The notes beneath the pieces are model-generated. The model ran no database searches, was not told the DNA's origin, and saw nothing but the letters and a program-made list of their open reading frames with translations. From assembly GCA_947496145.1 (NCBI GenBank), contig CANMBS010000035.1:1-56560 (forward strand): DNA of 56,560 nt, given 5' to 3'. A program made the translations under genes and the position numbers. This document shows, one piece after another, positions 24,812 to 34,909 of this stretch. Each line of letters opens with the position of its first letter. The stretch's first letter is position 1. Source of the DNA: an uncultured Pseudovibrio sp. (lineage in GTDB: Bacteria > Pseudomonadota > Alphaproteobacteria > Rhizobiales > Stappiaceae).

Positions 24812-26818
24812 TTGGGTGTGTGTTCCTTGGCTGGTACTGACGATGATGATTTCAAGCCCAAACTGGGACGGTTCCGCGACTTGGGCAAGAACTCCGGCAA
24901 GCGGTATGTCACGCGGGTCTTGAATGCTGTTGGCAAAAAGAATGCGCGGTTTCACGGGCCGCAAAGAAGTCTAGGCTTCACCGGCAGAAATATCGGGCGT
25001 GGCAACCACACCGCCGCTTTTCGGAACTCCAGCGCGCAGGCAAGATTCAGACAACGCCGCGTTGTCATTAAGGCCCGCTTTGTCAAACTGGCGGGAGCAG
25101 GGTTTCGCAAAGCAGGCGCGCATATGCGTTATGTGCAGCGCGACGGCGTATCGAAAGAAGGCGCACCGGGCAAGCTTTACAATGCGATCCGCGATGAGGT
25201 GGACGGCGATAAGTTTCTTGACCAAGCCAAAAACGACCGCCACCAGTTTCGGTTTATCGTGTCGCCTGAAGATGCGGCGGAACTGGGTGACATGAAAATC
25301 TACACTCGTGATTTGATGGATCAGATGGAAAAGGATTTGGGCACCAAGCTCGATTGGGTCGCTGTCGATCATTACAACACCGATCACCCGCACACACATA
25401 TTATCGTGCGCGGCATCGCCGATGATGGCAAAGACCTGATCATCGCCAAGGATTATATGGCGTCCGGTTTTCGGGAGCGAGCAAGTGCGCTAATGACGGA
25501 CGAGCTTGGGCCGCGTCATGATCATGAAATTCAGTCAGCTTTGCGCCGCGAAGTGACCCAGGACCGCTTTACCTCAATCGATAGAAAGCTGCTCAGCATG
25601 GCAGATGGCGGCATGATCGACATGCGGGGGCAGCCGCCAGAAGGATATGCGCGTTTCAATTACGCCTTAAGCCTTGGCCGTCTTGAGAAATTGCGTGACA
25701 TGCAGCTTGCCAGCGAAACCGAACCGGGGATCTGGCATTTGTCGAGTGAAACGGAATCTACTTTGCGCGACCTTGGCATGAGAGGCGATATTATCAAAAC
25801 CATGCATGCGGAAATGACGAGAAGCGGCAAGCCAACATTGAGCAAGGACTATGAGATTTTCAGACCCAAGGATGAGCAAAGCAAAAAGATCGTCGGCAAG
25901 CTTATCGGCAAGGGTTTGTCCGATGAACTCAATGACCGCTATTATCTTGTCGTCGAGGGCGTAGACGGCAAAACCCATTATGCCGACATTGGTCAGGCTA
26001 CCGATATCGAAGCCTATAAGACCGGGAGCATTATTGAACTCAGCCCAAAGAATACCGGGCCGCGCAATACCGATCATACAATTGCAGAAATTGCTAACGC
26101 TAATAAAGGACTTTACAGCGCCGAGCTGCATGTTCGCCATGACCGCAAAGCCTCCAATGAATTTATCAAGGCCCATATCCGGCGATTGGAAGGCTTGCGT
26201 CGCAACAATATCGCGCGCCGCTTTGCCGACGGAACCTGGGAAATTCCCGATGATTATCTGAGAGAGGTTTCTGACCTTGTTAAACACCAAGCGCGTTTTT
26301 CTCCGGTGAATGTCGCCACGCAGTCGCAGTTTTCTCTTGAGGTGCAGATACAGGCAACAGGTGCGACTTGGCTTGATCGAAGCTTGCTTGCCCCATCCAA
26401 AATACCAATGAGTAACACAGGCTTTGGCGCCGAGGTGGACGATGCCTTGAAGCAGCGACAAGCTCATTTAGTTGAGGAAGGGTTTGCGCAGAAAACAACG
26501 AACGGCATTCGTTATCAGCGCGACCTGTTGAAGACGCTTGAACAGCGGGAAGTATCGAAGGTTGCTGAGGGCATTTCGAAGCAGACCGGCAAGACGTTTC
26601 GACCGGCGCAGAAAGGCGACAAGATCGAAGGCGTGTACTTAAAGCCTGTTGAGCTTGCCAGCGGTCGCTATGCCCTGATCGAAAAATCAAAAGAATTTAA
26701 ACTTGTTCCATGGCGATCCGTATTGGAACGTGCACGCGGGCAAGTCGTGTCCGGGGTAGTGGGTGGAAGCAGTATATCCTGGGATATTGGCAACAAGCGC
26801 GGGGTCGGAATTTCCTGA
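24812..26818 (+). CDS. Relaxase/mobilization nuclease (DUF3363 family)
   Basis: This protein of up to 668 residues nicks oriT and pilots the transferred strand. Near residues 186–200 it has the relaxase metal motif HYNTDHPHTHIIVRG, preceded by HQFRFIVSPEDAAELGD. An N-terminal basic region full of Arg/Lys follows the acidic start GTDDDDF. The DUF3363 segment follows (DRFTSIDRKLLSMADGG, FNYALSLGRLEKLRDM, EFKLVPWRSVLERARGQ at the end). The start is uncertain: TTG 24812 and TTG 24827 (which would give MAGTDDDDF) are both possible and neither has a good ribosome-binding site. Transfer genes lie on both sides. Confidence 0.88.
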   Translation: MGVCSLAGTDDDDFKPKLGRFRDLGKNSGKRYVTRVLNAVGKKNARFHGPQRSLGFTGRNIGRGNHTAAFRNSSAQARFRQRRVVIKARFVKLAGAGFRKAGAHMRYVQRDGVSKEGAPGKLYNAIRDEVDGDKFLDQAKNDRHQFRFIVSPEDAAELGDMKIYTRDLMDQMEKDLGTKLDWVAVDHYNTDHPHTHIIVRGIADDGKDLIIAKDYMASGFRERASALMTDELGPRHDHEIQSALRREVTQDRFTSIDRKLLSMADGGMIDMRGQPPEGYARFNYALSLGRLEKLRDMQLASETEPGIWHLSSETESTLRDLGMRGDIIKTMHAEMTRSGKPTLSKDYEIFRPKDEQSKKIVGKLIGKGLSDELNDRYYLVVEGVDGKTHYADIGQATDIEAYKTGSIIELSPKNTGPRNTDHTIAEIANANKGLYSAELHVRHDRKASNEFIKAHIRRLEGLRRNNIARRFADGTWEIPDDYLREVSDLVKHQARFSPVNVATQSQFSLEVQIQATGATWLDRSLLAPSKIPMSNTGFGAEVDDALKQRQAHLVEEGFAQKTTNGIRYQRDLLKTLEQREVSKVAEGISKQTGKTFRPAQKGDKIEGVYLKPVELASGRYALIEKSKEFKLVPWRSVLERARGQVVSGVVGGSSISWDIGNKRGVGIS

Positions 26819-27059
26819 AAGAAACATGATCCAAAATCGATGTCTTGCAGGAAAAAGTATAAGGGCTAGCACTTCGGTCAGAATGATAAGATCAGTAGGA
26901 TAGCCAAAACCACATGCGCGTATATGTGCAAATGATGTTTAAACAACCAAATACTTGAACAAAAACGCTATTGCGTCAAATATTGGGTGTTCGAAACAAA
27001 CAAGACACAATGATAATAGCCAAAAGTGCTACCAATATTGGATAAGGGAAAATCGCGGC

Positions 27060-27958
27060 ATGGATAAAGACATTGTCCTTCTCGAAGCACCTTCGAACCT
27101 GGGTCTTAAGCAGTTGGAGCCTGATGTCGAACCAGGCACCCGAAAAGCACCAGATGTCCTTAAAGAACTTGGGCTTTTCGATGCGATCAGGGCTGTGGAA
27201 CGGTTTCGTGTGGAAGCACCGAAATTTTGGGATGACACTGAAAATTTGATTGGCGTTCGCTGTGCTGATGCCATTGCTGCATATTCACTGAGCCTGGCAG
27301 ATGGCGTTGAGGCCATCGTTCGTAATGATCAATTTCCCTTGGTGGTGGGGGGAGATTGCAGCATCTTGCTGGGAAGCATGTTGGGGGCGCACCGCGTTAC
27401 TGAAACATCTCTTCTCTTTATTGATGGCCATACAGATTTCTATCTGCCCTCTCAATCCGGGACCGCGGGTGCTGCAGGCATGGACCTCGCTTTAGCAACT
27501 GGCTGGGGTCCGGAATGTTTAACCAATCTTGAAGGCAGAACCCCCTTGTAAAACTCCAAAATGTCGCAGCTCTTGGAAACAGGGATTTCGAATCCAGATC
27601 AACTGGCGATATACCGGATCTTGCCAACTCACCTGCATATTACCGCTCTTTATCTGACATGAGACAACAGGGTGTTCGATCCAGTGTAGAGGCGGCAATT
27701 GAACATATTGGTGGGTATAGTCAGCCCTTCTTGATTCATCTGGACGTCGATGCGTTGGACAATGCCATTATGCCAGCTGTTGACTCCCCTCAAAACGACG
27801 GCTTTTCCAAAGAGGAAATCTTGACAATTCTTAAAACCGCATTGATGGCCAATCCGGTGGGCATGCAGATTACAATCTACGATCCTGACAAAGACCCTGA
27901 CCGCAAAGCGGGATCATTGCTTGTCGACATAATGCGTGAACTATTTGCAAAAACATGA
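27060..27958 (+). pseudogene. Arginase/agmatinase-family protein, frameshifted cargo gene
   Basis: This binuclear manganese ureohydrolase-family enzyme would be 299 residues if intact. The first part has VVGGDCSILLGSMLG (Cys where His is usual) and FIDGHTDFYLP; the second part has FLIHLDVDALDNAIMPAVDSP, the DxD metal motif. The first frame stops right after LEGRTPL at 27551. The continuation (PLVKLQNVAALGNRDFE) is one base out. One extra C in the run 27541–27545 restores the frame. It sits between relaxase and coupling-protein genes, where it has no transfer role, so it is cargo or an accidental passenger. Arginase versus guanidinohydrolase cannot be distinguished. Confidence 0.78.
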
Positions 27959-28387
27959 GATTGAGTGCAGCAGGGCTCTAATCTGATACCATTGATGCTG
28001 ATCGGGCTAGTTTATGGCAAATCCGATTTGCTACATGGCCCTCATATATGAACCACTTTTCTTCCTTGAATTTCCGAACCTCATAGTCAGCGTTCTTTCT
28101 CTTCGAGTTATTTTCAGAACGAATCAAAAACCAGAATTTTTTGAATTTTCTCAGCCAAAATACCCAAAAATGTAAAGTTGCGACCAGAAAACACAAAAAA
28201 TGGGAATTATTTTTTGTTTAGTACAATCTTTTCGTGAAAGAACGTCGATTGATATTTAATTGTCTTTAATTGTAAAATATCAATAATATCAATATGTTAA
28301 AGAAATTTGATGCTTGACTTTTATTTACCTTTTCGCCCTCCTTAAAGGGTGATGCGGGGCATTCTCCTCGCGTCGGAAGAGGTAAAA
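27959..28387. other. AT-rich upstream region of the coupling-protein gene
   Basis: No gene is supported in this 429-bp stretch, which is distinctly AT-rich. It contains the inverted repeat TTGATATTT (28249–28257) / AAATATCAA (28275–28283), a TTGACT-like promoter element at about 28314, and a small hairpin CGCCCT…AGGGTG before the traG start. Together they suggest a regulated promoter for the traG–trb operon. Confidence 0.45.
28249..28283. promoter_or_regulatory. Palindrome upstream of traG, operator candidate
   Basis: Exact 9-bp arms TTGATATTT and AAATATCAA are separated by 17 bp, about 105 bp before the traG ATG, and an extra half-site-like ATATCAATAT lies immediately downstream. The protein that would bind is unknown; the RHH or HTH proteins of the module are candidates. 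Confidence 0.4.
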
Positions 28388-30404
28388 ATGACCCCAACAA
28401 AGTTTCTGATAGGCCAGGTAATCGTTGTATTCGCAGTTGTGATTGCAACGACATGGGCAGCCACCCAGTGGGTAGCTCATATGCTGGGCTATCAGAACGG
28501 GCTTGGGTCGGAATGGTTTAACTTAGGCGGCATTCCGATCTATCCCCCCCATCGGTTGTATCAATGGTGGTATGCCTACGACGCTTATGCGCCGGAGGTA
28601 TTCGCTAAGGCGGGCATGCTAGCAGCCGCTGGGGGATCTTTGGGATCATTATCGCTGTCATCGGATCGCTCTGGCGTGCGCGTCAGGACAGTAACATAAC
28701 TACATATGGTTCATCTCGCTGGTCACGTACCCAGGAGATTCGAGACAGCGGCCTTTTCAATTCCAAAGGTGTCTTTCTAGGGCGCTATGAAAGAAATTAT
28801 CTTCGCCATGACGGACCGGAGCATGTCATGGCGTTTGCGCCCACACGATCTGGTAAAGGCGTAGGGCTTGTTATCCCGACATTGTTGAGCTGGACTAAAA
28901 GCGCGGTCATACACGACATCAAAGGTGAAAACTGGCAGCTCACCGCTGGGTGGCGATCAAAGTTTTCCCATTGCCTGCTTTTCAATCCGACAGATCAGAC
29001 AAGCGCCAAATTCAATCCGCTTCTGGAAGTGCGCCCTGGGGACAATGAGGTCCGTGACGTACAGAACATCGCGGACATTCTGGTTGACCCGGAAGGCTCA
29101 CTTGAAAAGCGCAACCACTGGGAAAAAACGTCCCATGCGCTTTTGGTCGGCGCGATCCTTCATGTCCTCTACGCCGACGAGGAAAAAACACTGGCGCGGG
29201 TATCGACTTTTTTGAGCGACCCCGATCAGCCGTTTGAACGAACCCTCAAGCAAATGATGACCACCAATCACTTGGGCGATGATGATGTTCATCGTGTTCA
29301 CCCCGTCGTGGCATCAGCGGCGCGGGAACTTTTGAACAAGTCCGAGAACGAACGCTCCGGCGTTTTGTCCACGGCGATGAGTTTTCTCGGGCTATATCGT
29401 GACCCCACCGTTGCCGCCGTCACCTCTGCATCGGATTGGCGCATTGCTGACTTGATGGATGCGGAGCGTCCCATATCGCTTTACCTTGTCGTGCCGCCTT
29501 CCGATATCTCGCGGACAAAGCCGCTTGTGCGTTTGGTGCTCAACCAGATCGGTAGACGGCTCACTGAAAAACTTGAAGGTGACGCGGGCAAAACCCGCAA
29601 GCACCAGCTCCTGATGATGCTTGATGAGTTTCCAGCATTAGGACGGCTCGACTTCTTTGAAAGCGCGCTCGCCTTCATGGCGGGGTATGGGATCCGGGCC
29701 TTTCTGATCGCGCAGTCGCTCAATCAGATCGATAAAGCTTATTCAGAACACAACTCCATACTTGATAACTGCCATGTCCGCATTGTGTTTGCCACCAATG
29801 ATGAACGCACCGCGAAGCGCGTGTCTGACAGTCTTGGCGCAGCGACGGAAATGCGGGCGCAGAAAAACTATGCCGGACACAGGCTCGCCCCCTGGCTCAG
29901 CCACTGGTGTCCCGTCAGGAAACCATGCGCCAGTTGTTGACGCCCGGCGAAGTGATGCAGCTCCCAGCGGATGAAGAAGTGGTGATGCTGTCAGGTCAAC
30001 CGCCGATCAAGGCTCACAAACTTCGTTACTATGAAGATCAGAATTTCGCAGGCCGCGTTCTTCCCCCTCCGGTCTTGCGAACGGGCGGTCCTTACGAGGA
30101 TCGCCCGCACCATCGCAACGATGATTGGTCTGGGCGGATACGTCAGGCGGATATGCGACTTGCCGGAAATACAGATTACGCCGAAACCACAGCCGAAGAT
30201 GATGGTGGATTGAAACGCCATCCAACTTTTGAAGAAGAAACCCTTCAACAGAAACCAGATCAGGATTTAGACGCTCTAAGTCTGCTCGATGATGACACGG
30301 ACAATCCCATCACAGGTCGCAGTGCTGATCTTTTAAAAACTCTCTCACCCGTCCAGCGCGCCCACGAAATGACGCGCGGTGCGGATGAAGAGTTGAAGAT
30401 CTGA
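28388..30404 (+). pseudogene. traG: Type IV coupling protein TraG/VirD4, two frameshifts
   Basis: This inner-membrane ATPase links the relaxosome to the Trb channel. Two N-terminal membrane segments are present (GQVIVVFAVVIATTWAA; the second spans the first break). Walker A is APTRSGKGVGLVIPT and Walker B LLMMLDEFPALGRLD, followed by GIRAFLIAQSLNQID. The frame breaks first at the G run 28631–28635: a sixth G would restore AAAGGIFGIIIAVIGSLW. It breaks again near 29888–29910, between GHRLAPWLSH and VSRQET; one C, or four bases by comparison with the family consensus, would restore it. Repaired length is about 672 residues, normal for the family. As written no complete coupling protein can be made. 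Confidence 0.85.
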
Positions 30405-30412
30405 GGCGTACG

Positions 30413-30892
30413 ATGACAAGAACAAGAGTACATATTTATCTCGGCAATGACCGCACCCGCATTAAGCAGGAAGCACGGCGGCGCGGTGTCTCTATCTCAC
30501 AGCTTACTAAAGCGGCACTGATTAGCTTTCTTGATGCGGATGAAGACAAGCGCGAAGCCTTGGTTTTGCGCCGCTTCGATCGTCTTTCCCGTCAAATGAA
30601 TAAACTTGAACGTGACTTGTCCGTCGTCACCGAAACGTTGGCGCTGTTCGTTCAATATGAACTAGCAATAGCGCCGCCTGTTCCGGTTTCTGATCAAGCC
30701 GCCGTGAAGGCACAGGCGCGGGAGCGTTTTAACCAATTCATCAGTCGCGTCGCCAGCCGAATTGCAGAAGGTAAAAGCCTCATAAACGAAGTCATCGAGG
30801 AAATTACACCGGCCGAGAGCGATTTTTTCAAAATGGATTTGCAAGGCGACGGCTCAAATCAGGGGAATTTGGAGGCGGCAGATGGCGAATAA
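30413..30892 (+). CDS. Ribbon-helix-helix (CopG-like) conjugal transfer protein
   Basis: This is a 159-residue protein of the kind regularly found between traG and trbB in this ICE group. The N-terminus RTRVHIYLGNDRTRIKQEAR and RRGVSISQLTKAALISFL has the β-strand plus two-helix pattern of RHH DNA-binding proteins. A coiled coil follows (LRRFDRLSRQMNKLERDLSVVTETL), then a helical C-terminal region. It starts 8 bp after traG and overlaps trbB by 11 bp. It may bind the trb promoter or oriT as a relaxosome accessory factor; neither is shown by the sequence. Confidence 0.8.
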   Translation: MTRTRVHIYLGNDRTRIKQEARRRGVSISQLTKAALISFLDADEDKREALVLRRFDRLSRQMNKLERDLSVVTETLALFVQYELAIAPPVPVSDQAAVKAQARERFNQFISRVASRIAEGKSLINEVIEEITPAESDFFKMDLQGDGSNQGNLEAADGE

Positions 30893-31931
30893 CCAAGCGA
30901 CCATAAATCGTCAGCGCGCTATGCTCCTCACAGCAATGGGCCCGATTATCGGCGGCGCACTCCGCGATAAATCCGTCATTGAGATCATGGCTAATCCCGA
31001 TGGATCGCTGTGGCTCGACAAACATGGAGAGGGCCGCATAAGAGCTGGCGACTTATTACCCGGCGACGCCGAACGCATCATCCGTCTTGTGGCTAGCCAT
31101 ATTCGGGTTGAGTGTAATGACGCGGCTCCAATTGTGTCGGCGGAATTACCGGAATCCGGTGAACGCTTTGAAGGCATATTGCCGCCCGTCGTGACCGGGC
31201 CGAGCTTCGCCATTCGCAAGCCCGCAGGGGTGGTTTATTCGCTGTCGGACTATGTCGAAGCGCAGACCATGACGCCATTGCAAGCCCGGTGTTTGAGTTT
31301 CGCAATTGCGAACCGGAAAAACATCCTCGTGGTTGGCGGTACGTCCAGCGGCAAGACCACCCTGACAAATGCGCTGTTGAATGAGCTTGTCGAGCTGAGT
31401 GAACGTGTCGTTATCATTGAAGACACGCGCGAATTACATTGTCCGGTACCGGACTTGGTGTCGCTGCGCACAAAACCCGGCGTCGCTATCATGTCCGACC
31501 TTGTGCGTTCGACCATGCGGCTGCGCCCGGACAGAATTATTATTGGTGAGGTACGCGGTCCCGAAGCCCTCGACATGCTGAAAGCATGGAACACGGGCCA
31601 TCCCGGAGGGGTTGCAACCTTACACGCCAACGGCGCCCAAGCTGCGCTCTACCGACTGGAACAACTCATTCAAGAGGCCGTTATCACGGTCCCACGACGG
31701 CTGATTGCCGACGCCGTCGATCTATTAGTTTTCATCAAAGGACGAGGTGATGCCCGCCGCGTCGATTGCATAAGAGAGGTCACAGGCCTCGATAGCAACG
31801 CCGATTACCAACTTCGTCTCCCTGATGGATTGCCGCCTGAACAAGAAACATCACCTGAATTCAGGTCAAAGCAATCAAACATCATGAGGAGCAACACGCA
31901 TGAGAGGAATAACAACGACGACGATCAATAG
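30882..31931 (+). CDS. trbB: TrbB, conjugative transfer ATPase (VirB11 type)
   Basis: This is a 349-residue hexameric secretion ATPase on the cytoplasmic face of the Trb channel. Walker A VVGGTSSGKTTLTNAL is near residue 150, the Asp box EDTRELHCPVPD follows, then Walker B-like RPDRIIIGEVRGPEALDML and the His box HPGGVATLHANG. It overlaps the RHH gene upstream and its polar C-terminal tail overlaps trbC by 32 bp. Order and spacing are those of the canonical trb operon. Confidence 0.95.
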   Translation: MANNQATINRQRAMLLTAMGPIIGGALRDKSVIEIMANPDGSLWLDKHGEGRIRAGDLLPGDAERIIRLVASHIRVECNDAAPIVSAELPESGERFEGILPPVVTGPSFAIRKPAGVVYSLSDYVEAQTMTPLQARCLSFAIANRKNILVVGGTSSGKTTLTNALLNELVELSERVVIIEDTRELHCPVPDLVSLRTKPGVAIMSDLVRSTMRLRPDRIIIGEVRGPEALDMLKAWNTGHPGGVATLHANGAQAALYRLEQLIQEAVITVPRRLIADAVDLLVFIKGRGDARRVDCIREVTGLDSNADYQLRLPDGLPPEQETSPEFRSKQSNIMRSNTHERNNNDDDQ

Positions 31932-32235
31932 ATCGTCGCTGCAAACGCTATCGGTTTTAACGATTTTACTACTCGGTGCGGTTGGCGCGCATGCCGCCGG
32001 ATCGGGCCTGCCCTGGGAAGCCCCACTACAGAGCATTCTTGAATCGATCACCGGGCCGGTCGCCCGGATCATCGCCGTTATGGTCATCACCCTAACCGGC
32101 CTGACGCTGGCTTTTGGTGAAACCAGCGGCGGTATGCGCAAGCTCATCCAGATTGTTTTTGGGCTGTCGATTGCTTTTGCGGCTGCAAGTTTTTTCCTGA
32201 GCTTTTTCTCGTTTGCAGGCGGGGCGGTCGTCTAA
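31900..32235 (+). CDS. trbC: TrbC, pilin precursor (VirB2 type)
   Basis: This is a 111-residue prepilin. It has an N-terminal signal peptide (SVLTILLLGAVGAHAAG, cleavage expected after AHA), and two further hydrophobic helices, IIAVMVITLTGLTLAFGE and QIVFGLSIAFAAASFFLSFF, giving the hairpin of conjugative pilins. In P-type systems TraF (present at 24058) trims and cyclises it. It overlaps trbB by 32 bp, and its stop shares the base before the TrbD start region, so coupling is tight. Assembled subunits form the pilus. Confidence 0.92.
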   Translation: MRGITTTTINRSSLQTLSVLTILLLGAVGAHAAGSGLPWEAPLQSILESITGPVARIIAVMVITLTGLTLAFGETSGGMRKLIQIVFGLSIAFAAASFFLSFFSFAGGAVV

Positions 32236-32486
32236 TGGAAGGCTTTGTCATTCCTCTGCATCGCTCACTGACGGAACGCATCATGCTTGGCGGCGCTCCC
32301 CGCAACGTGGCGATCATAAACGGCACGCTTGCCGCCGCCGTTGGTGTTGGTCTCCAACTATGGATCGCCGGTGCCGCTATCTGGCTTGTGGGTCACGGCG
32401 TAGCGGTTCTCGCGGCCAAACGCGATCCGCAATTTATGGACGTGCTGATGCGCCATGTGCGCCACAAGCCATTTTTGGAGGCGTAA
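32235..32486 (+). CDS. trbD: TrbD (VirB3 type)
   Basis: This is an 83-residue inner-membrane protein typical of VirB3. The polar N-terminus (PLHRSLTERIMLGGAPRNV) carries the conserved Arg-Ser-Leu and is followed by a hydrophobic hairpin (IINGTLAAAVGVGLQLWIAG, AAIWLVGHGVAVLAAK) and a short DPQFMDVLMRHV tail. It lies between trbC and trbE as usual and helps anchor the TrbE ATPase. TrbC stop and TrbD start overlap by one base (TAATG). Confidence 0.92.
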   Translation: MEGFVIPLHRSLTERIMLGGAPRNVAIINGTLAAAVGVGLQLWIAGAAIWLVGHGVAVLAAKRDPQFMDVLMRHVRHKPFLEA

Positions 32487-32488
32487 TC

Positions 32489-34909
32489 ATGCTCAAACTA
32501 TCAGAATATCAAAATAGACCCGCACGCCTTGCGGATTATTTGCCTTGGGTGTCATTAATCGCGCCCGGTATTGTTCTCAACAAAGACGGCTCGTTTCAAA
32601 GAACCGCGCGCTATCGCGGGCCGGATCTCGACAGCGCGACGCAATCAGAACTGATCGCTATAAGCGCCCGGATCAATGACGCTTTGAAACGCTTTGGCTC
32701 GGGCTGGGCATTATTCTTTGAGGCCGACCGACATCAGATTACGGGCTACCCCCATTCTGATTTTCCCGACCCCGCCTCCTGGCTGGTGGACGAAGAACGG
32801 CGCGGCGGGTTCGAAGCCGAACAGGTGCATTTTGATACCTCATTCTTTTTGACCCTTTGCTATCTGCCACCCGAAGACCGCACTAGTCGTGCCGAAGGAT
32901 TGCTGCTCGAAACACCCGACCACAAGCGGTCTTTTGACGTTCACGATCATCTCGAAAGTTTTGTCACCCAAACCGACCGGGCGTTTGATCTATTTGCAAG
33001 CGCCTTGCCGGAGCTTGAGCCTTTAGACGACGCGGCGACGCTTTCTTATTTACACAGCACAATTTCTACCAAACGGCACAACATCGCTGTGCCGGAAATC
33101 CCAATGTATCTGGACGCAATGCTTACAGATTGTCCGCTGACAGGCGGTTTGGAGCCAATGCTGGGCGATGCTCATTTGCGCGTGATTACAATTTTGTCAT
33201 TCCCCGGATCGACGACGCCCGGCATTCTGGACGCGCTCAATAATTTAGGCATGTCATATCGTTGGTGTTCGCGCTTTATCGCGATGGATAAGCCTGAAGC
33301 CACCAAGGAACTCGGAAAGTATCGCCGTCAATGGTTCGCCAAGCGCAAAAGCGTCATGGCGATCTTGAAAGAGGTCATGACCAATGAGCAATCGGCGCTT
33401 GTTGATACGGATGCAGATAATAAGGCGTTTGACGCAGATGAAGCCCTGCAAGAGCTTGGCAACGATCATGTTGCTTTCGGTTATTTCACCGCAACAATTG
33501 TCGTGCAGGATGAAGATGCAGCCCTTGTTGCGGAAAAAATACGCAGCGTTGAGCGCGCCGTTAGCAGTGCTGGATTTGCCGCCATCCATGAAAACGTCAA
33601 CGCGATGGATGCGTGGCTTGGCACATTACCGGGGCATTTATACGCCAATGTCCGCCAACCTCTGATTTCGACGCTCAATCTGGCGCATATGACGCCGCTT
33701 TCCTCCGTATGGGCGGGGCAGGATCACAATGCACATTTGGATGGCCCGCCCTTGCTTATGGCGGAAACGGGTGGCGCTACGCCATTTCGCCTCAATCTGC
33801 ATCAAGGCGATGTCGGGCACACACTCGTTGTTGGTCCGACCGGGGCAGGTAAATCCGTTTTACTTTCACTCCTGGCGCTGCAATTTCGTCGTTACCCGGA
33901 TTCCCAAATCTACATATTTGATAAGGGTGGATCGGCGCGCACTGCGACCCTTGGCATGGGCGGGACATGGTTTGATCTGGGCGGGGATGGAAAATTAGCC
34001 TTTCAGCCTTTGGCGCGTATCGAAGATACACACCAACGTTCCTGGGCGCAGGAGTGGATTTGCGGTCTCATTGCGCACGAACAGGGTTCGGTTACACCCG
34101 ACACAAAAGACAGTGTCTGGTCTGCCCTTTGTAATCTCGCGCAAGCGCCGGTTCAGGAACGCACCCTCACCGGACTAGTGGCACTCCTTCAAGATAATAC
34201 GCTGCGCCAGGCTTTAACGCCCTACACCCTGAACGGGCCGCATGGCCGTTTGCTTGATGCCGATGACGATAAACTCAATCTTGGCTCGGTGCAGTGTTTC
34301 GAAATGGAAGAACTCATGCACACCAAAAGTGCGGTTCTTCCGACACTCACTTATTTGTTTCATCGGCTTGAAGAACAGTTTGACGGAAAGCCGAGTTTGC
34401 TCATTCTGGATGAAGCATGGGTGTTTCTCGATGATCCAGAATTTGCCGGACGTATCCGCGAATGGCTTAAAACGCTGCGAAAACGCAACGTCTCGGTAAT
34501 TTTCGCCACGCAGTCGCTTTCAGATATTGCGAATAGCTCAATTGCCCCGGCCATCATTGAAAGCTGCCTAAGCCGGATATTCCTGCCGAATGAACGTGCG
34601 CTAGAACCGCAGCAACGCAAAATCTATGACGCCTTCGGCCTCAATGCACGTCAGGCGGAAATCATCTCAAGAGCCGTTCCCAAGCGCGAGTATTACTACC
34701 AGTCACGCCAAGGCAACCGCCTGTTTGATCTAAATCTAGGTCCCATCGCTTTGGCTTTTTGCGCCGCCTCGCAGAAACATGATCATCAATTGCTCGCCCG
34801 CCTTACTGACGAGAACGGAACTGTCGAATTTGCAGCGCAGTATCTCGCAGAAAAACACCTCGATTGGGCAATCCCGCTCATTGACATTTTTAATAGGAGC
34901 GAGACATGA
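32489..34909 (+). CDS. trbE: TrbE, conjugative transfer ATPase (VirB4 type)
   Basis: This is an 806-residue VirB4 ATPase powering pilus assembly and substrate passage. The N-terminal CagE/TrbE domain (LSEYQNRPARLADYLPW start) precedes Walker A VVGPTGAGKSVLLSLLAL near residue 450 and Walker B LLILDEAWVFLDDPEF near 638, followed by KRNVSVIFATQSLSDI. ATG 32489 was chosen because it begins right after trbD and matches family N-termini; a longer frame upstream overlaps trbD and is not coding. Stop and trbJ start overlap by 4 bp. Confidence 0.95.
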   Translation: MLKLSEYQNRPARLADYLPWVSLIAPGIVLNKDGSFQRTARYRGPDLDSATQSELIAISARINDALKRFGSGWALFFEADRHQITGYPHSDFPDPASWLVDEERRGGFEAEQVHFDTSFFLTLCYLPPEDRTSRAEGLLLETPDHKRSFDVHDHLESFVTQTDRAFDLFASALPELEPLDDAATLSYLHSTISTKRHNIAVPEIPMYLDAMLTDCPLTGGLEPMLGDAHLRVITILSFPGSTTPGILDALNNLGMSYRWCSRFIAMDKPEATKELGKYRRQWFAKRKSVMAILKEVMTNEQSALVDTDADNKAFDADEALQELGNDHVAFGYFTATIVVQDEDAALVAEKIRSVERAVSSAGFAAIHENVNAMDAWLGTLPGHLYANVRQPLISTLNLAHMTPLSSVWAGQDHNAHLDGPPLLMAETGGATPFRLNLHQGDVGHTLVVGPTGAGKSVLLSLLALQFRRYPDSQIYIFDKGGSARTATLGMGGTWFDLGGDGKLAFQPLARIEDTHQRSWAQEWICGLIAHEQGSVTPDTKDSVWSALCNLAQAPVQERTLTGLVALLQDNTLRQALTPYTLNGPHGRLLDADDDKLNLGSVQCFEMEELMHTKSAVLPTLTYLFHRLEEQFDGKPSLLILDEAWVFLDDPEFAGRIREWLKTLRKRNVSVIFATQSLSDIANSSIAPAIIESCLSRIFLPNERALEPQQRKIYDAFGLNARQAEIISRAVPKREYYYQSRQGNRLFDLNLGPIALAFCAASQKHDHQLLARLTDENGTVEFAAQYLAEKHLDWAIPLIDIFNRSET

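Noticed and set aside
32213-32488. N-terminal extension of TrbE
   Set aside because: It overlaps trbD in another frame and has a basic nonsense-like composition; the true start is ATG 32489.
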